Origin: Saprospiraceae bacterium
GTDB lineage: Bacteria > Bacteroidota > Bacteroidia > Chitinophagales > Saprospiraceae
Direction: 5' to 3'
Assembly: GCA_013001595.1 (NCBI GenBank)
Contig: JABDMH010000082.1
Location: 1 to 64,000, forward strand
DNA: 64,000 bases
Shown here in pieces: positions 9,389 through 19,270 of the stretch; position 1 is the stretch's first letter, and every line of letters starts with the position of its first letter. The position numbers and the translations under genes are program-made. The notes beneath the pieces are model-generated. The model saw only the letters and a program-made list of their open reading frames with translations. It was not told the DNA's origin and made no database searches.

Positions 9389-10867
9389 CTATAGCCAGCA
9401 AACATCCATGCCAAGTTGCCTTGCAAAACATTCCAGTTGTTTACCCACATGGCCAGGCGCTGCAATGGAATGATGGCTGAAACCATGATGCATCAGTTCT
9501 TCAAAATATTGCTTGACTGGTTTGTGAACCCTGACGATCATATATGATTCATTAATACTCATGGGGGGTGTATCTAGTAATTCTCCCTCGCTGATAAGTA
9601 ATCGCCAGCCCTTTGTATCTTGGATAGCATGGGTCATTGTGATGGGCCCCGGTTTATAGGTAGATTCAAATCCAACCGAGTTTCCCTCAAATCCCCAATT
9701 TTCGCAGGCCGGTTTAATATATACAGGGCGGTCCTCACGACATTCTCGTGGATCGATAAAACCGTGTCCAAGAAGCATGATTGCATTCAAGGACTTATCC
9801 ATTTCTTCCCACTCACCATAAAAAGCTGTATGCCCAGTAAAATCCTTAAGCACCTTACTCAAAATACAGCCCAACACATCCCCTTCCGTAACCGCCACTG
9901 CTTGATCTTTGGAGAGTATTTCCGATAGACCGAGATAGCACGAAGCATTGGCTTTGACCTCAATATGGTGTTGACCAAGTAAGACCAAACCATTCAGTTT
10001 ATATCGCTTGACCAGATCTTGGAGTGCTATGCCCAGACGTGCCGATCTGGTAATGTCTTCATCTTCAAGGTCAACGACCGTGAATTCTGATCTTGACTGC
10101 TCACATAAGGCTTTGATACGTGGATCGGTATCACCATTTTCCTCGTATATATTCATCAGGTGATCGATGTTGATATCCATCACATGTGGACCAAATTTTC
10201 CCGTTACTGCCGTCTTATCAAAATTAAAATCATACATACCTCGGAAGACGTGCCCCACCACACCAATGGTCATATTCCTGAGATTCTTTATGGTAGTAAA
10301 CACCTGAATCAGGCGATCAATATCCTCATAGGCCTCGTCGTCGTCAATTGCACCCGCCACTGATTCATATTTTTCATATTTGCCCATCTTTCTGAAGCCT
10401 CCCGTGAGCTGAATGACGCCCATGGGACCAGAATTGCGGAGACTCTGATCATAACCTGAATTAAAATCTATTTTACTATGGGCCTGTGATGCAAAGCAAA
10501 TCAATGGAATGTTGTCGGCAAGATGGCCAAGTGCCTGGTGAACGAAGTAATCAGGACAATAGGTGCCCTCGGATATAATAAGCAAATCGATGTGGTCATG
10601 CTTAAATCTTCGTCCGGCTTCATCTGCCGTATCCAGTGTTTCGACAAGACCAGGATAAATGATATGGTGATTTTGGCTCAGGCGGTCAGCGATCGTCTCC
10701 ATATCCTGAACCACCTGCTCACGAAGTCCCTCGTACATGCGCCAATATTCAAAATAACCACAAGCAAGAAAACCAATCTTTAGTTTTTGATCATCACTTT
10801 TCTCAGTTAGTAAATCGCCACTCTTTTTCCCTTTGGTGACTTCAAATGATTGAATGATCTCTTCCAT
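9389..10867 (-). CDS. L-fucose/L-arabinose isomerase-like protein B
   Basis: The second superfamily member (492 residues) carries the same layout as protein A: GFLACGYFEYWRMYEGL at the N-terminus, MTIGVVGHVFRGMYDF in the middle, LLGHGFIDP and a C-terminal GFSHHSIAAPGHVGKQLECFA motif. Likely metal/catalytic residues are the Glu in FYGEWEEMD, the His in LLGHG and the SHH pair. Identity to A is clearly low outside these motifs, so the two probably act on different sugars or differ in oligomer contacts rather than being recent duplicates. It is cytosolic and starts at the ATG at 10867. The gene is 82 bp upstream of the GH78 gene in the same direction. Confidence 0.85.
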   Translation of the reverse strand: MEEIIQSFEVTKGKKSGDLLTEKSDDQKLKIGFLACGYFEYWRMYEGLREQVVQDMETIADRLSQNHHIIYPGLVETLDTADEAGRRFKHDHIDLLIISEGTYCPDYFVHQALGHLADNIPLICFASQAHSKIDFNSGYDQSLRNSGPMGVIQLTGGFRKMGKYEKYESVAGAIDDDEAYEDIDRLIQVFTTIKNLRNMTIGVVGHVFRGMYDFNFDKTAVTGKFGPHVMDINIDHLMNIYEENGDTDPRIKALCEQSRSEFTVVDLEDEDITRSARLGIALQDLVKRYKLNGLVLLGQHHIEVKANASCYLGLSEILSKDQAVAVTEGDVLGCILSKVLKDFTGHTAFYGEWEEMDKSLNAIMLLGHGFIDPRECREDRPVYIKPACENWGFEGNSVGFESTYKPGPITMTHAIQDTKGWRLLISEGELLDTPPMSINESYMIVRVHKPVKQYFEELMHHGFSHHSIAAPGHVGKQLECFARQLGMDVCWL

Positions 10868-11039
10868 ATCTCTGATTTTTAATGCTTAAATTAAGACAAC
10901 TTCCAAGTTCTTCAAAACTTCGGATGAAAATCCCAGCAGATAATTCTTGCATAGGCTGTCACACATAAGTATCAATGTGCATGGCCAATCTCCTTTGCCA
11001 ATTCCTTGATCTGATGAACGGTCATTTTATGCCATCGAC

Positions 11040-12194
11040 CTATTCGCGTCTATCCAAAGACTCTTTTTTAGATCCCACCAATTTTGTGGCTGTAGCTTCC
11101 GGGGGTTTGAGATGAGTATCCATCCATCCGTACATGAGTTGTCTAGATTCATGAGCTACGGAATGTCCGCGACCGCGGACATAAAAAGCAAAATTTTCGG
11201 GGGCATCTTCCAGCTCATAAATATCCATCAGTTTCATCATCAGCAAAACTCTCTGCCTTTGAGTGAGACCATCGCCGTAATTGAGTCCAGATAAATCTAA
11301 AAAAGCACGAGGTGCAATCAACGCCATGATTTGGTGAAAATCTATGGGTGGCATTTCACCATGTAAGAGACCATCCCGGATATATTTAAAATAGACATAC
11401 CAATGATCTCGAGCCCAGGCTTCGACCTTGCGATTATGTCGAAAAAAAGACGCGGAACAATTCGAGGCGGAGGCTTTGATCTGTTCATCGTAAGCAGCTA
11501 AGAAGAAAGATCCATGACCACCCAGTGAATGACCCAGTGCACCTATCCGTTCTTTGTCCACCTGATCGAGCGTTTCTAAAACATCTATGGCTATGGAATG
11601 CTCAAAAGTAAACTTGCCGACAGCGGTCCAATTGGGATGCTTCTGATAAAAGGTGGCTGTTTCATATGCACCTTCTGTGGGAGTCCGATGTCCAGATACA
11701 AAATGTTCCGGGGCAATGACAACATAACCCTGCCGGCATAAATGATCCAAGTAAGCCTTATCCGGATTGTCAATCAGTCCTGCAGCACGCATTTTTCCAT
11801 GCTCGTAGATACCGTGTAAGACTACAATGGCCGGAGCCACACTTTCTAAATGAAGTGGAATACCCAGATACGCATGGGCGCGTTCGTCTTCCGCCACAGC
11901 ATAGCTGACGAGTTGACGCTTATACAATCCTTCAACCAAGACCTCTTCGTGAACTCGCAGATCAAGTGCAGGTTTTTGCGGCTTGTATGCATCCCGGAGT
12001 AGATCCAAGTACCGCTCCCTAAGTTGCAATTTACGGACAGTCCAATCTTCCTTTGTTTTTATTCCGTGGGTGAGGTCATCCCAAGACGATTTGATTTCTG
12101 GTACGAGAAAAAGTTCCGTTTGACTAACTTGGGCAGAGAGCCGCAAGGTGCACAGCCCGGTAAACAGTAAGATCAATAGATGGCATCTCTTCAT
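11040..12194 (-). CDS. Exported alpha/beta hydrolase (dienelactone hydrolase/acetyl-xylan-esterase-like)
   Basis: The preferred start is the ATG at 12194, which gives a clean signal peptide (KRCHLLILLFTGLCTLRLSAQ); the longer ORF adds 16 unlikely residues. The mature protein has an alpha/beta-hydrolase fold: the strand AIVVLHGIYEHG, the nucleophile elbow GHSLGGHGS, an Asp region around LDLSGLNYGDG and a C-terminal His in GRGHSVAHES. Such secreted hydrolases in glycan clusters often remove acetyl or methyl esters from sugars, which would fit decorated pectin or rhamnan (inference). It is in line with its neighbours on the minus strand and shows no lesion. Confidence 0.78.
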   Translation of the reverse strand: MKRCHLLILLFTGLCTLRLSAQVSQTELFLVPEIKSSWDDLTHGIKTKEDWTVRKLQLRERYLDLLRDAYKPQKPALDLRVHEEVLVEGLYKRQLVSYAVAEDERAHAYLGIPLHLESVAPAIVVLHGIYEHGKMRAAGLIDNPDKAYLDHLCRQGYVVIAPEHFVSGHRTPTEGAYETATFYQKHPNWTAVGKFTFEHSIAIDVLETLDQVDKERIGALGHSLGGHGSFFLAAYDEQIKASASNCSASFFRHNRKVEAWARDHWYVYFKYIRDGLLHGEMPPIDFHQIMALIAPRAFLDLSGLNYGDGLTQRQRVLLMMKLMDIYELEDAPENFAFYVRGRGHSVAHESRQLMYGWMDTHLKPPEATATKLVGSKKESLDRRE

Positions 12195-12386
12195 GATTAA
12201 TATTAGAACATTTTGCTGAAAACGGTCAAACATTAAAGCCAAAAACTACTCGTTCATATGGTCTATCCAGTTGATACTACCCAATCGATACACCATATAA
12301 ATAAGGGGCTAATAATTCCTTCCGCAGGAGTCGGATTCGTTCGAAATTCAGATACTGAAAAAAGCAGGCCTATATTTTTTCAGATC

Positions 12387-13205
12387 CTATCTTAATTCCA
12401 GCAATGCCCAAACCGGCTTATGATCGGAAAGGTGTTTTTCCATTTCAAGGATATTGCCATCAATAGCTTTCATTCTTTGGGGATTGTATATTACATGGTC
12501 AATGACCTCGCCACTCCCAGTGTCTTCAGGTTTCAGCGCATTATATGTATTTAGCTTTGTACAATCCATACCTAACTCCTTCCAGCTCACATCTAGTCCC
12601 ACCTCCATAAACATCTTGTGATACTGGCTTATTGAGTCATCGCTTATGGGTACAAAGTTAAAGTCACCGGCAACCACAGCCAGTTCCCTATGTTGTCTTT
12701 CCTTCAGATAATTTACAAAGGTCCGTACTTTGTTGGTCGTTTCATCTATATGAGCCTGATCCCTCCACCCGAAAGGAAAGTGAACCGAATAAATGACAAA
12801 CTCAGTATCATCAATCTTCATTTTGGCACGGGTGGCTGTATGCAGCGAATCAGCCATTAAAACCTCCTCGTAATCGTAGAGCGGTAATCGGCTAGCAATG
12901 GTTTTGTATTTATCCTTATGTCCGGCAGTAGAATATCTTCCTACCATGATATGATTCAGATTCATAACTGACCCAACCTCCTTTGTCCAGTCACCACCGG
13001 GTGCTTCGGAAAAACAAATCACATCAAAATGATAGTCTTTCAGCGCCTCACCTATTTCAGTGGCCGATGCATGCTTGCTGTATTCCACATTATATGCAGC
13101 CACCTTTATCTGAATCGCATCTTCATTCTCGACTTGCTTAGGTGTTGGATTATTTCCACATGAAAATGTAAGCAGAGCTACAAGTACCAATAATAGAATT
13201 CTCAT
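12387..13205 (-). CDS. Endonuclease/exonuclease/phosphatase-family lipoprotein
   Basis: The 272-residue product begins with a lipoprotein signal (LLLVLVALLTFSC, lipobox Cys at ~16) and has the EEP fold: AAYNVEY with the metal Asn, DVICFSEAPGG with the metal Glu, VYSVHFPFGW, VVAGDFNFVP, and the terminal LSDHKPVWA with the catalytic Asp-His. The family includes phosphodiesterases, nucleases and sphingomyelinase-like enzymes, so the substrate is open; a surface-anchored phosphodiesterase is the most neutral call. All catalytic motifs are present and the length is typical. It is followed on the 5' side by about 820 bp without an intact gene. Confidence 0.82.
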   Translation of the reverse strand: MRILLLVLVALLTFSCGNNPTPKQVENEDAIQIKVAAYNVEYSKHASATEIGEALKDYHFDVICFSEAPGGDWTKEVGSVMNLNHIMVGRYSTAGHKDKYKTIASRLPLYDYEEVLMADSLHTATRAKMKIDDTEFVIYSVHFPFGWRDQAHIDETTNKVRTFVNYLKERQHRELAVVAGDFNFVPISDDSISQYHKMFMEVGLDVSWKELGMDCTKLNTYNALKPEDTGSGEVIDHVIYNPQRMKAIDGNILEMEKHLSDHKPVWALLELR

Positions 13206-14024
13206 TTTTTTTAGAATCTAGCTTATATATCATTGAATTAAGATCAACTTCTTCCTACGTCTTGGCACATCAATATTCACTTAGCAACCACCATCTCAAA
13301 CATCACCCCTCACCGATTAATCAACATCTTCAAAGAACCACGGTTAAACACCTACATTTTTGGTTTGAATTCTATCAATATTGACAATTTCTGGAATGAC
13401 ATGTTCAACACGTCCTTGCTGGCGAGATATGCTACTTAGTCAACCCAGTCTACAAAATCGCCAAATCAAAAATGGTTCTCTTGGCGATCTTTTCATTTTG
13501 TAAAGATGCCACTTTCTAGCGTACGCACTTGGTTATTTTTCCGGCCACTACAAAGATAATTTGGAACGCAGGTGACCATACCCATATAGCCTAAAGCAAA
13601 AAACCAGATCTGCACATTAGAGGGCTGTTCATCCTCCAAATTACAGCACTAGACCTATTTCCTAGATCTTTCCTAGGCAACATTCTTGAAGGGTTTACCA
13701 TGCTGGCTCATGTTTTTGGTCTATGAGGCAGCTAAATCGCAACCTTTGGTAGTGTTTTTGCATGAAAGGGTAACTCTTCGACGCTGAACTTCAGAACTTC
13801 ATGGACCATAGATTTAGGTACATCCTTGCTGAGGAGTTATTTTCATGTTCCCTATCCCCCTTACATTTACTGTCTCCAAATGGCGTTTCCTGGCAATGCA
13901 GTTTTGTCCCGCATTTGCTAGGTACGAAACACATCGATTATAATCCGGTCATCGTTCAAGAAAACGATATTAGGTACTATTCTATACAATGATCTATGTC
14001 GTCAAATACTCCTATTTTTTCTTC
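13206..14024. other. 819-bp stretch without an intact gene; probable degraded coding remnants
   Basis: No ORF of convincing composition spans this region. On the minus strand, short protein-like runs interrupted by stops can be read (for example IVFLNDDRIIIDVF and GYMGMVTCVPNYL), which suggests a decayed gene rather than random spacer, but I could not assign a family. The plus ORF 13801-13992 is probably chance. No RNA gene or clear terminator was recognised. Confidence 0.4.
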
Positions 14025-15101
14025 TCACTGCATGAGGTATTCCAACGAGAATCTGCTCTGCGGGCGGATTAGGAATCTATCCACTACAGGAGAATAGGTT
14101 TGAATATTAATAGTGTTTTTCTCAGGATAGAAAGTTAAGATCCGTAAGAAACCACTTCCCGCCTTGATCTCAGGGATGTCCCAATACCAGTAATCCGACT
14201 GAATCTGGTGCACGGTATTTCCCTTCTGGCCTTTGCTGGTCAGCAAGTTCTCTCTGGCATGTCCAGAAAGAACCAGAAAAATATTCTTGTGCTTGCTGAT
14301 GAATTTATTCCAGGTTGCTTTCCCTGAGTTACCCTGTACCATGTACCTGTCAACATCTGTTCGTTGTCCCTTCTTTCCCGCTAGATACGCATGGGTAACA
14401 ATGATGATCCGATGGTCAGGATAGTGTTCAACAACATCATTAGCCCATGCGAGGGTCTCGTCCCTGGGTTTAAACTCCAGGGTGAGTATAAGAAACTTCA
14501 TCCCACCAGCATTCATGAAGAGGTAGTAGTTTTCGGTCTTGCCTTCTTCTCGAAAATGTAAATTTTTATTACTGCCGAAATGTAAGTCGTATAAAGGGTT
14601 ATTTATAAATCGCGAAGGTTTGAAGTAGGAGCTGAATCGGCTTTCCCGAGAATGACTTGTCTTACGATCACTTGGTGAGTATCCCATATCATGATTTCCC
14701 GAACACATTATATAAGGGACATGGTGGTCAATGGTCTTGAAAGCTGTATCAGCTATCTTCCATTCTTCATCGTGGTCAGTTTGGGTGATATCTCCAACAT
14801 GAGCCACCATGACAACATTCAGCTTCTTCCTGTTCTTTCTGATCCACTCAGTCTGCGTGAAGAAACAGTGTCGCTGATCACCAATACCTGGCCAATGCTT
14901 CTGTGTCTCTTTATGTCTGACATCAGCATAACCCTGAGTGTCCGGCAGAACCACAATCGTGAATGGTTTATGCAGTTTTCCTTTCCCATAGGAGATACAT
15001 CCGCTATTCAAAATTAACATTGCCATGAAAGCAAGCGACAAGAGTAACTTCGTTCCGATATCGATATTTTTTTGATCCATGCCTAGCTTTTTTAATTCCA
15101 T
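14025..15101 (-). CDS. Calcineurin-like metallophosphoesterase lipoprotein
   Basis: The 358-residue product has a lipoprotein signal (LLLSLAFMAMLILNSGC) and the metallophosphoesterase motif set: VVLPDTQGYAD (metal Asp, replacing the more usual D-x-H), VAHVGDITQ, SGNHDMGY, ITHAYLAG and LSGHAREN. These residues bind the two metals that hydrolyse phosphomonoesters or diesters. An alternative ATG at 15080 would shorten the cytosolic n-region and also give a good lipoprotein signal. It probably faces the periplasm. Its 3' end borders the degraded stretch at 13206-14024 and its 5' side another gap, so it may have lost its original operon partners. No frame damage is seen. Confidence 0.83.
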   Translation of the reverse strand: MELKKLGMDQKNIDIGTKLLLSLAFMAMLILNSGCISYGKGKLHKPFTIVVLPDTQGYADVRHKETQKHWPGIGDQRHCFFTQTEWIRKNRKKLNVVMVAHVGDITQTDHDEEWKIADTAFKTIDHHVPYIMCSGNHDMGYSPSDRKTSHSRESRFSSYFKPSRFINNPLYDLHFGSNKNLHFREEGKTENYYLFMNAGGMKFLILTLEFKPRDETLAWANDVVEHYPDHRIIIVTHAYLAGKKGQRTDVDRYMVQGNSGKATWNKFISKHKNIFLVLSGHARENLLTSKGQKGNTVHQIQSDYWYWDIPEIKAGSGFLRILTFYPEKNTINIQTYSPVVDRFLIRPQSRFSLEYLMQ

Positions 15102-15453
15102 TCAAGGTTTAGAACCTCAAACTTCTGTTCGATAAATTTCAATGTTTTATCACAGTATCAAAAATTCTAAAAGAAACTCACACGGGTACTGGTTTGGAAG
15201 TTTTGATTCAGCGGATTGGCCTGGCAATGATTTCGGTCCGAGCCCCTGCACTCACCATCCTGCCTCCTTCCCGGTATCAAGGGTTTGCGTTTAACTTGTT
15301 GGTAAAGACGAAGAGGTCATTTTTCCGGTGTAGCTTTCAATACCTGTAATTAATGAAGCCGTATTACTATTGACATCCTGATCATGATTAATCTGCTTCG
15401 GTCATGGTACTGTCAATAGAACAGGCGTGTCTCACCCATTTGCAAACTTCAGC
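15102..15453. other. 352-bp spacer without an intact gene
   Basis: Minus-strand translation gives broken, partly protein-like pieces (around NTASLITGIESYTGKM) but no family could be recognised, and stops interrupt each frame. It may be the remains of a gene lost between the phosphoesterase and the GH43-like gene. No hairpin followed by a T tract was noticed. Confidence 0.35.
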
Positions 15454-16470
15454 CTACTTAGATGCCTTCCCCGGCCACTCCCAATCCAATAAATCACCAC
15501 TCCAAGCAATCCCTAAGGAGGCATTTTTATCAAAGTCTCCTTCTTGCTCCGTATTCGGACCCGAACCATGAAAAAACATCAGATACTTTCCAAATCGTGG
15601 ATCTCCTTTTAGGTTTATGACCGTACCAGCTGTAATTCTTCCTTTTGCCCATACCCATTGATCTTGTCCCAATGTGATCGGCCTTCCCCAATCCGTCCAA
15701 ATTCTAAGATCTGATGACCGCTTAATGGATATTGCATTAGAAGGAGAATGGAATAGGATATACTCATTATGTTCGTTTAACACACTGACATTTTCTCCAG
15801 ACTCTGTATGGCCATAAAATGTCCAGTTTCGCAAGTCATGACTGTACGACATACTCACGCCATTTTGTTTATAAAAGCACCACCATTTACCCTTCTCATC
15901 TTTATCTTCTAACAGATAGGGATCAATCATTCTACCCATATCGGCAATTTCAATCTCGGGACCCTTAACTCTTATTATTTCGGGCTCACTCCAGTTTTCC
16001 AAGTCCAGACTGCGCATGATGTAAATCCTGGCATCGGCCGATCCGTACCTGGTCGCATCTGTATCTCTGAGTCCGGGTCGAGGATACGTCTGCAAACAAA
16101 GGATCCACTCATTTTCAAATCGGATTACGTTTCCGGGGCTGCAGAAATTTAGATTCTGATCTCTTGGCGTAATTATTTTAGCCGAGCTCCAGTGCATTAA
16201 GTCCGCTGATTTATTAGTCGCGGTGTATGAATAAATCAGACTGTCTTCCGACCGCACAAGTGTGTAAAAGAGATGAAATATATTTTCATGAAATAAAATT
16301 GCTGGATCGCGGTAGGCTATTGAATCGTTTCCTTTAAATACAATTGGAGATTCTAGGGCACTTAGCATGTTTTCCTGTGCCTGTGAATTCTGGCAGGTAA
16401 GGAGAAGCAACAGAATCAATAAATTTAGCTTAGTTAAGCCTTTCCTCGTCTTCTCATCATTAGCACTCAT
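15454..16470 (-). CDS. Exported GH43/GH32-like five-bladed propeller glycosidase
   Basis: The 338-residue product has a signal peptide (LNLLILLLLLTCQNSQAQ) followed by a beta-propeller typical of clans GH-F/GH-J: YRDPAILFHENIFHLFYT with the N-terminal Asp, repeated strands ending in SxDLxxW (HWSSAK, ENWSEP, RNWTFYG), and GRMIDPYLL with a second Asp-Pro. Such proteins act on arabinosides, xylosides or fructosides; the exact family is uncertain because the general-acid Glu is hard to place (KGPEIEIADMG is a candidate). It follows the broken sulfatase/GH43 pair by about 25 bp in the same direction. It looks intact. Confidence 0.72.
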   Translation of the reverse strand: MSANDEKTRKGLTKLNLLILLLLLTCQNSQAQENMLSALESPIVFKGNDSIAYRDPAILFHENIFHLFYTLVRSEDSLIYSYTATNKSADLMHWSSAKIITPRDQNLNFCSPGNVIRFENEWILCLQTYPRPGLRDTDATRYGSADARIYIMRSLDLENWSEPEIIRVKGPEIEIADMGRMIDPYLLEDKDEKGKWWCFYKQNGVSMSYSHDLRNWTFYGHTESGENVSVLNEHNEYILFHSPSNAISIKRSSDLRIWTDWGRPITLGQDQWVWAKGRITAGTVINLKGDPRFGKYLMFFHGSGPNTEQEGDFDKNASLGIAWSGDLLDWEWPGKASK

Positions 16471-16495
16471 GTTCCTAATAATTTGTCTGTTTTAT

Positions 16496-17086
16496 TCATT
16501 TGGCCGGCCGTAAAGGGTTCCATTTTTTAAGGAATGTTATCTTCGGCTTACCCGTTTTTTCATCCATATGAATGGGAAGAAACAAATATCTTGATTGATT
16601 TATATCTGCTTTGTTTGGAATCCACCACTGATCGCACAAGGCCATCACAATGTCGGACTCCTTTAGATAAATGAGATCGGTCACCTGGGAGTTCCAGGTA
16701 CTTTTCTCACTAATATCATCCTGTTTAATATAATTTCCAAGCGGTGAATCGGCCACTGCGCATACGGTCTCTGGTCCAGCCCAACCATGCACGCCTGAAC
16801 CAACCGCGATGTACTTTCCTTTGTACTTGATCAGGCTGGGTGCTTCCACTCCTTTTTCGAAGGCATAAATTCCATCCTTGTTGCTGCTCAGGTAGTCATC
16901 ACTCAATCTATCGATTCGAATCGCATATCGGCCGTTACAACCATCACAAAACTTAGTAGCCACCGTCTCGTGATCGCAATAAATAACATATGCCTTGCCA
17001 TCATCATCCTTAAATACATTCATATCTGATGCAAACCCATTAGAGGTACCCAACTCTCGTGGGCCAAGTGACGTGAATGGACCTTC
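16496..17086 (-). pseudogene. GH43-type glycosidase C-terminal fragment
   Basis: The reading frame from about 17086 (EGPFTSLG) downstream matches the C-terminal two thirds of an exported GH43 enzyme: ASDMNVFKDDDGKAYVIYC, GVEAPSLIKYKGKYIAVGSG with the candidate acid Glu, then WNSQVTDLIYL. The N-terminal blade with the catalytic-base Asp and the signal peptide are missing. It overlaps the degraded sulfatase in another frame, and the joint lies around 17086-17110. The fragment has no own signal for export, so it is unlikely to work. It seems to have been created by a deletion that fused two neighbouring genes out of frame. Confidence 0.75.
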
Positions 17087-17867
17087 GGGATGAGATATAA
17101 CCGAGCCATTTATCGAAAAGCCCTGTCATCGGATGGGATTCGAGACCCAAATAAACCTTGTCGCGTTGGGATTCGATCGTACCGCTCTTGTCTGATTCGA
17201 GTATGCTTAAAAAGTTTTGTCCGGTCATGTCTTCTGTTGCTTCCAAGCCAGCAGCTTCCAAAAACGTGTATGGGGGAAGTTCAATCGTACTTAGGTCACG
17301 TCCATCTGGTTCGTATTTAAATGGGCGTTGGCCCAAATTCGTACCCCACCAAAAACAAAATGGTTCATCCTGGTTCTTGTTCTTGAGAAATTGTGAAATG
17401 ACAACTTCTTTACCGGTAAGTGGCTGCCGTAGATCATCGGGAGACAACCAACCAGGGCCCCATCCCTTGCCTTGATGGGCAATTTGATAAACTGCCTTTT
17501 TAAGCAAATCTGGATAAATCTCAAAATCTTGGTGCAGGGTCCCTGCGAAAACGGCAGCATCTCGCAAGCGCCAAATATCCTGGCTCGTCAACAGAACAGA
17601 GCGGGCTGGATGACATACGGGTGAGCTTGCGAACGCATTGGTGAACCTGATGCCCTCTTTAGCAACCTTATCGATGTTTAGAGTTTTTGCAAATTCCCCT
17701 CCATATGATCCCCAATCCTTCATAGACATGTCATCGGCAATCATGAATAGAATGTTGGGTCGATTATCAGCAGTACCATTCTCAGACTTTTCTACCTGGC
17801 CAACACCTAGCAAAGCATTTAGTAAGAATATGACTGTAATGCAGCCTATTTTCAAATTCTTAATCAT
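17040..17867 (-). pseudogene. Sulfatase (family S1) pseudogene with internal deletion
   Basis: The ORF begins with a signal peptide and a proper sulfatase start: NILFMIADDMSMKDWGSYGG with the metal Asp pair, then SSPVCHPARSVLLTS, which is the formylglycine site C-x-P-x-R (the usual Gly after LLT is Ser). From about residue 205 the text jumps from the IELPPYT strand to AAGLEATEDMTGQNFLSIL. The block with the second metal site and the TSDNG motif, about 100 residues, is absent. The C-terminus then runs out of frame into the GH43 fragment. At 275 residues it is just over half the normal ~480. A carbohydrate sulfatase of this type would depend on the FGE encoded at 59942. Confidence 0.8.
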
Positions 17868-17876
17868 AAGTCCATT

Positions 17877-19133
17877 CTACATTTCATACTGAGGAATCTT
17901 CATCCACTCCCCACCATTGAGTGCGGATTGGTGGGCGATCACTCCGGCAAGAGTCATGTTTAGCGCCTCACTCACATCTACGATGGGTTTTTGATCCAGG
18001 AGAATGGATTCAATAAAGTTGTTGGTAAGTTGCCCATGCGAACCTCCGTGGCCACCGGGCTCAACACCGGGTGGCAGCGGGGGGCGGGCACCGTTGATTG
18101 CTTCGTCGTGTGGCTGCTGGCCATAGACCCTGCCCTTTTCACCGTGCGCATTTTTCATATCCCAGCTGACAGCCATGCGCGAAATACCATCCTCGCTGGT
18201 TTTGAACATGGCCACTTCTGTACCAAAAGGATTGTTGTATTGGTTATCCTTGTACTCGTCATATATTCCTGTCGTACCCAATGCTGAAACTTCTGTCAGT
18301 CGCCCCCCTGAGACGGAGATATAATATGCGGTTGAATGGGTGGGGTACCACATGGGTGGCAATCCTCTGCGCCATCCGTAGTAGTCAATCTCTCCGTTTT
18401 TGGGGTTGAAACTGGTAAGTCCCTGTAGACCAAAGTCATGGTAGTACTCTCCCTCAGAATAAACAATCTTACCCAATGCCCCTGCCTGGTATTGCTTTCT
18501 TTTCTCGTAGAGATCCGCATGAAAGGTTGATGTCTCATTCATCATGTATTTCATGCCACTTCTTTTGACGGCATTAAATAATTCTTCCGCTTGCCCCTCT
18601 GCTTCAAATCCAAAAACTGCAGGCACCGCAGAGACCACATGCTTGTCATGATTAAGTGCCATAATCGCCAGGCGTGCATGACTGGGTGCGTCTGTCGCAA
18701 TATATATAGCCTCGATACTTTTGTCCTTGATCATTTCCTCACAAGAAGAATATGTCTTAGGAGCACCGACTGCCTTAGCCAATGCTGCACAACGCGCGGG
18801 ATCAAGATCTGATGCGGCAACCACTTCAACATTCGGATGATTTTGATAGGAAAAAGAAGCACCAAAGTGACATAAACCATAGCCAGCGATACCTACGCGG
18901 ATTTTTCGGTCTGATTTTGATTGCCAACCATCCGAGGACTCAGGTACTATTTGCTTCGTCTGCTTTTTGTCTACCTCTTCGAACCCAGGAATGACATTGC
19001 CATCGGCATCTTTAGGTAGATTTTTATGACCTCCACAAGAAGTTAGTGAAAATGCTCCCACGGCTGTCGCCCCAATCCCAAGCTTTTGCATGAAGTCTCT
19101 TCGGTGGAGATTAGGTTTAACTTTATTTTTCAT
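17877..19133 (-). CDS. Tat-exported Gfo/Idh/MocA-family oxidoreductase
   Basis: The 418-residue product starts with a twin-arginine signal (RRDFMQKLGIGATAVGAF) and a possible lipobox (LTSC). The NAD(P)-binding domain follows (IRVGIAGYGLCHFGASF, then VVAASDLDPARC), and after it the conserved IYIATDAPSHARLAIMAL and KHVVSAVPAVF strand in place of the usual EKP. The second domain contains EGEYYHDFG and WYPTHSTAYYISVSGGRL. Members oxidise or reduce sugars and inositols, and exported ones with bound cofactor can act as glycosidases. It lies directly upstream of the broken sulfatase (9 bp) and downstream of the dehydratase. No lesion is seen. Confidence 0.88.
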   Translation of the reverse strand: MKNKVKPNLHRRDFMQKLGIGATAVGAFSLTSCGGHKNLPKDADGNVIPGFEEVDKKQTKQIVPESSDGWQSKSDRKIRVGIAGYGLCHFGASFSYQNHPNVEVVAASDLDPARCAALAKAVGAPKTYSSCEEMIKDKSIEAIYIATDAPSHARLAIMALNHDKHVVSAVPAVFGFEAEGQAEELFNAVKRSGMKYMMNETSTFHADLYEKRKQYQAGALGKIVYSEGEYYHDFGLQGLTSFNPKNGEIDYYGWRRGLPPMWYPTHSTAYYISVSGGRLTEVSALGTTGIYDEYKDNQYNNPFGTEVAMFKTSEDGISRMAVSWDMKNAHGEKGRVYGQQPHDEAINGARPPLPPGVEPGGHGGSHGQLTNNFIESILLDQKPIVDVSEALNMTLAGVIAHQSALNGGEWMKIPQYEM

Positions 19134-19270
19134 AACTATATACTGTTTACTGTTAGTGTTATATTTTTCTTCTGTTCAATTCTTCATTTAATGATCGACG
19201 AAAACGCCGGTATAAGCTCCTCCTGCGAGGAAGTGATTTTTATTCTCCGAGGCTGTTTCAATCTTATTCA

